Of a DNA stretch of 20,996 nt, positions 17,335 to 20,996 are shown one piece after another. The position numbers were made by a program, and so were the translations under genes. Under the pieces are notes generated by a model. That model did no database searches. It was not told where the DNA came from and worked only from the letters and a program-made list of their open reading frames with translations. Source of the DNA: Chara braunii (lineage: Eukaryota > Streptophyta > Charophyceae > Charales > Characeae); assembly GCA_003427395.1 (NCBI GenBank), contig BFEA01000424.1, positions 934,734-955,729 of the forward strand, written 5' to 3'. The first letter of the stretch is position 1. Each line of letters opens with the position of its first letter.

Positions 17335-18425
17335 TGCAAGGAATGTGAGTGAGAAAGAATACAAAAAGTCAAGTTGCGAAATCAAACAGATGTCTAGTCG
17401 TGTACAAGCAGAGAGCACAAATTCACCGAGATTCCATCTAAATAAGAGCAATACAATGAAGTCATGAGCCAATTTTCAAGCCCTCAGGCCACACCAACAC
17501 AGTATCCAATGTCGCTCCTCTCTGTTTGGCGCCCAGCGCCCAGTCTACACTATCCTACCTATGTCAGCATTCACGCAACAGGCTCACTTCGACTCTTGAA
17601 GACTAATGTACATGACGTCAACCCCATAGCCGACCTCTCTCATGTACCACATACGTATCTCGTCTCCCCTCAGCAGACCCTGCCCACCCACACTCGCCTC
17701 CTTCCTGACGACCACCGATCGCCCTCTTACCCCCTAGCGCACTGCAGCCCGGCTATGGCTGCTAGCGCTCCGCTGCCCAGCAGCACCCCTCTTCACCTCA
17801 CAAGTGCCCACACGCGCCATGGCCGCTAACGCGGCACGCAGCCTCTCGTGCAGCAATGCAGCAGCATGACCGCACTGCGTCAGTGGGCCAGAATGCCAGA
17901 CCCTGGCTGCCTCTCTTCCTATATGGAAGTGGCAGCCCCTGGTCGGCCGCGTGAGGGCCTGGCCGAGAAGCATCCAGTAGCTTCCGGTCTGGCCCTGGTG
18001 CCTGCGCCCAGACCCAGCCTTGCACTTGAGGGCCTGGGCCTCGTACAGTTGGGCACACCCCGCATTTCAACACTTTGTCAGTTTGCTGTATCTGCACAGG
18101 ACCTGGGGTATGTACGTCGACGATGCTGCTTCTGCCCATAGCATCTTTGTGATGTATCGGCCCTGTTTGGCCCTGCATTGTGCCCAGGCGCAACTACCAG
18201 TGCCTGGGCCAAACTGTACGACACAGCTTAGGGAGGCTCAAGCTTCCATTCAACCAACTGGCGTGCTGCAACAGCTGAGTACCCACATATGGAAAATGTC
18301 CAATTTTGGCCTCAAGTGAATATTCAGGTCAACCTTCACTTAGGGTGGGCACTGGGATTACTGAGGGCCTCTGCCCAGAACATGTACATGCTTGATAAGG
18401 GCCCTGCGAGGGCTTATTCCTTGCA
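17335..18425 (-). repeat. 5' LTR (right copy)
   Basis: 1091 bp, starting TGCAAGGAAT and ending ATTCCTTGCA on the plus strand. It would carry the element promoter, reading leftward. I did not find an obvious TATA box. It has a small private insertion around 17745-17780 relative to the left LTR. Confidence 0.95.
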
Positions 18426-18429
18426 ATAG
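18426..18429. other. Target site duplication, right (ATAG)
   Basis: ATAG follows the right LTR and matches 9389-9392. A 4-bp duplication is within the Ty3/Gypsy range. Confidence 0.8.
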
Positions 18430-18714
18430 ACATACGGTATATTAAATTTCGACCTGTGCAAGGATGAAGAAGAAATAGTGATAAGGAATGGCCAAGTTGC
18501 TTCGGAAACATGCAATTCAGACAGTAATACAATAGGGGAAAAAAAAAAAAAGGCATACAAGGCACGTTATAGCGCACACGTGTCCCCTCCACAGCTTCTT
18601 CTTCTTCTTCTTTTTTTTTTACGCAGCATTTCGACCGGCTGCGTACTGGTCTCATCAGGGGCGAGGTCCTACTAACAAGGAGGATTGGATGAAGCACTTG
18701 AATCTGGATCTGTT
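18430..18714. other. Flank of the retrotransposon, no gene
   Basis: Low-complexity pieces (A run at 18539-18551, CTT run at about 18596-18620) with no recognisable gene. Confidence 0.5.
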
Positions 18715-18835
18715 TTTTGCAAAGAAGCAGAAAAGCAGATTAATCTCTAATTTATGCACCTCTCCACGAACACGTGCAGATTCAAGCGTTCGACCCAAAT
18801 CCTCTTTGCTAGTGGGACCTCGCCCCAGAATGGGA
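18715..18835. repeat. Dispersed ~115-bp repeat, copy 1
   Basis: Resembles 20045-20155: both contain GCAGAAAAGCAG near the left and TCCTCTTTGCTAGTGGGACC near the right, with matching bases between (CAGATTCA). In copy 2 it lies inside module B of the gamma element and looks like an insertion. Confidence 0.65.
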
Positions 18836-19353
18836 AGAGGGCTATCCTCCTACCCAAGCTTCGCCACACGTTCCCACCCCACGAAGTGAAAATGAAGAAG
18901 AAAAAGATTCATGTAATGCCTTAAAATTAACAAAAAAAAAAAAAAAAAAAAAAGGTCAGAAAATGGACGAGATAATCTACCCCATCTCAGAGCGTACTCA
19001 GACTGGCAATATCTCAAATGTATCTGACCGTATTTGCGGCCCGACCTGCATGCATCATAAAGCAATTTCGTCGAAAAATGAGGAAAAACGTGCTTGTGTG
19101 AGTATGCCCTCAGGCTGAATGGGCCCACAGGGGGAAAAAAGCAAACGCTGTTCACGGCTACTGTCTGCCCCGGAACAGAATGCATGGTCATTGTAGCTGG
19201 CCTCATTTGGGCCAGCATAAGTCTAAATACAGAGGTAACGGCCGTTTCTTCCATACTTAGCTGCTATCAGAGCCAGGTTGAATGTCATGCATGGAAAGGA
19301 AAACAGCATGGGGAAAAAGTAATAAACTTCCCCGCTGCTAAACCTTTGTATTC
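18836..19353. other. Flank of the U2-like sequence, no gene
   Basis: Contains a ~22-nt A run (about 18932-18953) and otherwise nothing recognisable. I do not find the plant snRNA upstream element (RTCCCACATCG) or a good TATA box in the expected 30-75 bp before 19354. Confidence 0.5.
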
Positions 19354-19552
19354 AAACCTTTTATCGGCCTTTTGGCTAAAAATAGATCAAGTGTAGTATC
19401 TGTTTTGATCAGTTAATATCTGATAATCTGTTGTCCATCGGGCCACAACGATGTTAAAAAACAAAATTCGGGTTACGGAGGTGTCCAACGGGTAAGCTTG
19501 CTTCCTCGACCTTTCCAGCGTTGCCTCTGTGTTGCACTGGGGCAGAGTGCAG
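19354..19552 (+). ncRNA. U2: U2 spliceosomal snRNA-like sequence (possible pseudogene)
   Basis: The stretch TCGGCCTTTTGGCTAA (19363-19378) followed by GATCAAGTGTAGTATCTG (19385-19402) is the hallmark U2 5' region, including GTAGTA, which pairs with the intron branch site. GATCAGTTAATATCTGATA (19407-19425) corresponds to stem-loop IIa. A 3' hairpin (TGCCTC 19522-19527 with GGGGCA 19539-19544, loop containing TTGCACT) resembles plant stem-loop IV, so the whole ~195-nt length is represented. Odd points: five extra bases lie between stem I and GATCAAG, and the expected Sm site (A-U-run-G after the GATATTAAA box) is replaced by an A/C-rich stretch near 19453-19469. In a functional particle U2 recognises the branch point in the nucleus. 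Missing promoter signals and Sm site favour a pseudogene, but a divergent algal gene is possible. Confidence 0.75.
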
Positions 19553-19622
19553 TTCAGCTCTCCCCCTTAGGGAAATATATATAATAAAAAATAAAAAACC
19601 TTTGTAATCATCTGCCCCCAAA

Positions 19623-19698
19623 CTGGGCAAAAAGTGCAGCAGGCCCCAAATTGACTTTTCGCGTCCTTTTCTGGGGCAAAAAGTGTGACAGGCCCCAA
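19623..19698. repeat. Two near-identical GGGC...GCCC hairpins
   Basis: 19623-19649 and 19671-19698 both read CTGGGG(-)CAAAAAGTGNNNCAGGCCCC, with 48 bp between starts. Each can fold with a GGGC/GCCC stem. No gene is associated. Confidence 0.7.
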
Positions 19699-19736
19699 AA
19701 CTGTGAAACACACCGTACAACGTACTGGGGTCCTCT

Positions 19737-19768
19737 CGTACGGCCGTATGGACAGTCGTACGGCCGTT
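19737..19768. repeat. Paired CGTACGGCCGT palindromes
   Basis: TACGGCCGTA (19739-19748) is a perfect palindrome, and a second CGTACGGCCGT begins at 19757. They sit about 40 bp from the (AT)n that precedes the gamma element. Confidence 0.75.
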
Positions 19769-19807
19769 CGCACGTGTCCGTATGAAGTGCTGAACCCCAC
19801 CCCCCCA

Positions 19808-19822
19808 ATATATATATATATA
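19808..19822. repeat. (AT)n tract, left flank of gamma element
   Basis: Pure AT dinucleotides ending at the element terminus CAGGGTTACC. Confidence 0.9.
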
Positions 19823-19837
19823 CAGGGTTACCTGACC

Positions 19838-19875
19838 GAACGTTCCGGGGCCCCCGGGCGGGCCCCGGAACGTTC
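19838..19875. repeat. 16-bp perfect hairpin within the gamma core
   Basis: Arms GAACGTTCCGGGGCCC (19838-19853) and GGGCCCCGGAACGTTC (19860-19875) are exact reverse complements around a 6-nt loop. Confidence 0.9.
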
Positions 19876-20044
19876 GGGCGTTCGGGGTCCCGTTCGGAAG
19901 CCGAACACCTCCAGGTTCGGCCCCCGCCAAAAACAATTTCAGGTCCTAAAAATATTTATTTTTTTTCTGAATTTTTTTTTGTGAGTTCTCCATGATGTAA
20001 CCTACACGCCTATAAAGTTTGAAGCCATTCTGGATGTGTTTTAC

Positions 20045-20155
20045 ACAGTGATGCAGAAAAGCAGTTCAATCTGGATTTCATTCACATCTCCATAAACTCA
20101 TCCAGATTCAGGCATTCTATCCAATCCTCTTTGCTAGTGGGACCTCGGCCCAGGG
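20045..20155. repeat. Dispersed ~115-bp repeat, copy 2 (inside module B)
   Basis: Matches 18715-18835 at both ends and in the middle. Modules B1 and B2 have only about 85 nt between their two landmark boxes, whereas this copy has about 220, consistent with an insertion here. Confidence 0.65.
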
Positions 20156-20503
20156 CATTTGTCAATGCCAAAAAATAATTAAAAATCGGCAAAGATGGCG
20201 GTGTCGAAAAGGTGCTGGCACACTCACTCATTTTAATTCTCTTTTTTTTTTTCATATTTTTATCGTAGTGTTTATTTTCTGTATGTGATTTTTAATTCAA
20301 ATTAGGTAAAGAATTTGGATGTAGTGCCCAGGCAAATGTTGTTGAGTTTGTTTTTCTCCATAACATTTGTTTTTTTCGGAATTTTTTGAAAGACTTGTTT
20401 TTTTTTTGTTTTTTTTTGGTCCGCGTTCGGGCCGAACGGCCGAACGCTTTCCGAACAAGTCCCGTACGTTCGGGCGTTCGGCCCGTCCCAAACGCCGGCA
20501 ACC

Positions 20504-20506
<3 letters not shown>

Positions 20507-20534
<28 letters not shown>
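20507..20534. repeat. (TA)n tract, right flank of gamma element
   Basis: An uninterrupted TA run that begins exactly at the element terminus. Confidence 0.95.
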
Positions 20535-20537
<3 letters not shown>

Positions 20538-20778
20538 GGATGTAGACCGTTTTGTGCTCTGAGCTCCATATTTTTTATTTTTTATTTTGGTCTGTTTTTA
20601 TATTAAAAAAAATAAAAATCATCAAAACGGGGAAAAAAACAAAATAAAGAAAGAAAATTTGGTTGATTGATTGATTTCGATTGATTGATTAAAAAAAAAA
20701 AAAAAAAACGCATCACCGCGCAGCTGTGTGCGGGAGGAAGCGCTCCCTCTGTTCCTCTCTCTCAGCGCGCGCGGCGAC
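20535..20778. other. AT-rich non-coding stretch
   Basis: No gene. It includes GATT tetranucleotide repeats (about 20661-20690) followed by a poly-A run (20691-20708). Confidence 0.6.
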
Positions 20779-20780
20779 AC

Positions 20781-20826
<46 letters not shown>

Positions 20827-20962
20827 CATGTGTGTGTGTGTCTGTGTGCGTGTGTGCGTGTGTGTGCGTGCGCCCGTGTGTGCGTGCCAGCGTGTGTGTG
20901 TGCATGTGTCTGTGCATGTGTGTGTGTGTGAGCGCGTGTGTGTGTGTGCGCGTGTGCGTGCG

Positions 20963-20996
<34 letters not shown>
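20779..20996. repeat. (GA)n then (TG)n compound microsatellite
   Basis: A GA run to about 20821 is followed by an imperfect TG run that continues past the window edge. The alternating TG/CG stretches are of the type that can adopt Z-DNA. Confidence 0.95.

Larger units (their letters stand above)
9393..18425 (-). mobile_element. Ty3/Gypsy chromovirus-type LTR retrotransposon, complete but inactivated
   Basis: A 9033-bp element read on the minus strand. The two LTRs (17335-18425 as 5' LTR, 9393-10552 as 3' LTR) begin TGCAAGGAAT and end ATTCCTYGCA, a 10-bp inverted repeat with TG...CA ends. A 4-bp ATAG duplication flanks it. The order in the element direction is PBS, gag with CCHC knuckle, protease, RT, RNase H, integrase, chromodomain-like tail, PPT. 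Integrase after RNase H defines Ty3/Gypsy; the tail suggests a chromovirus. Internal stops, frameshifts and a changed RT active site make it non-autonomous. In one ~225-bp stretch the LTRs differ at roughly 7 percent of positions by my hand count, so the insertion is not recent. Confidence 0.96.
19823..20506. mobile_element. Complete gamma-type TIR element, non-autonomous
   Basis: A 684-bp unit bounded by CAGGGTTACC (19823-19832) and its near-perfect inverse GGCAACCCTG (20497-20506), embedded in a (TA)n tract. Both ends carry a CGAACG/GTTCGG-rich core. Inside, reading left to right, are inverted module B (19940-20215, interrupted by the dispersed repeat at 20045-20155) and inverted module A (20298-20387). 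Read on the minus strand the order is core-A-B-core. No transposase is encoded. CAGGG termini fit the loose hAT pattern YARNG; an 8-bp TA-repeat target duplication would be invisible inside (TA)n. The superfamily assignment is a guess. Confidence 0.7.

Overview
The window looks like nuclear DNA of a streptophyte (plant-lineage) eukaryote that is rich in repeats. The evidence is one intronless plant-type receptor kinase, one decayed Ty3/Gypsy chromovirus, a U2 spliceosomal RNA-like sequence and abundant microsatellites. My best guess is a charophyte alga such as Chara; this is an impression from the style of the repeats and the kinase and is not proven by the sequence.

Layout. 1-1544 is a mosaic of small non-autonomous elements. 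They share two AT-rich internal modules (called A and B here) but carry different GC-rich terminal cores: TCCGGA-rich (alpha), CCCGGG-rich (beta) and CGAACG/GTTCGG-rich (gamma). Several ends abut (TA)n tracts. 1598-1709 is a perfect-arm hairpin with a (TA)n loop. 2395-2849 is a three-copy ~160-bp CCGGAC-rich tandem repeat, and 3966-4475 is a 61-bp minisatellite. 5080-5315 is a long homopurine tract. 5606-8743 (minus) encodes a 1045-aa membrane receptor kinase with an NHL/beta-propeller-like ectodomain; it is the only intact protein gene I can support.

9393-18425 is a complete but inactivated LTR retrotransposon on the minus strand. It has two ~1.1-kb TG...CA LTRs, a 4-bp ATAG target duplication, an initiator-Met-type primer site, a polypurine tract, gag with a CCHC knuckle, protease, RT, RNase H, integrase and a chromodomain-like tail. 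It carries many stops and frameshifts. It lies upstream of the kinase gene in the same orientation, its 3' LTR ending about 650 bp before the kinase start codon.

18426-20996 holds a U2 snRNA-like sequence (about 19354-19552, possibly a pseudogene), short hairpin repeats, one apparently complete gamma element (19823-20506) sitting in a (TA)n tract, and a terminal GA/TG microsatellite.

There is no operon-like logic: the kinase is a stand-alone gene in a repeat sea. The most unusual signal is the small-element family with constant A/B modules and termini but interchangeable subterminal motif cores.
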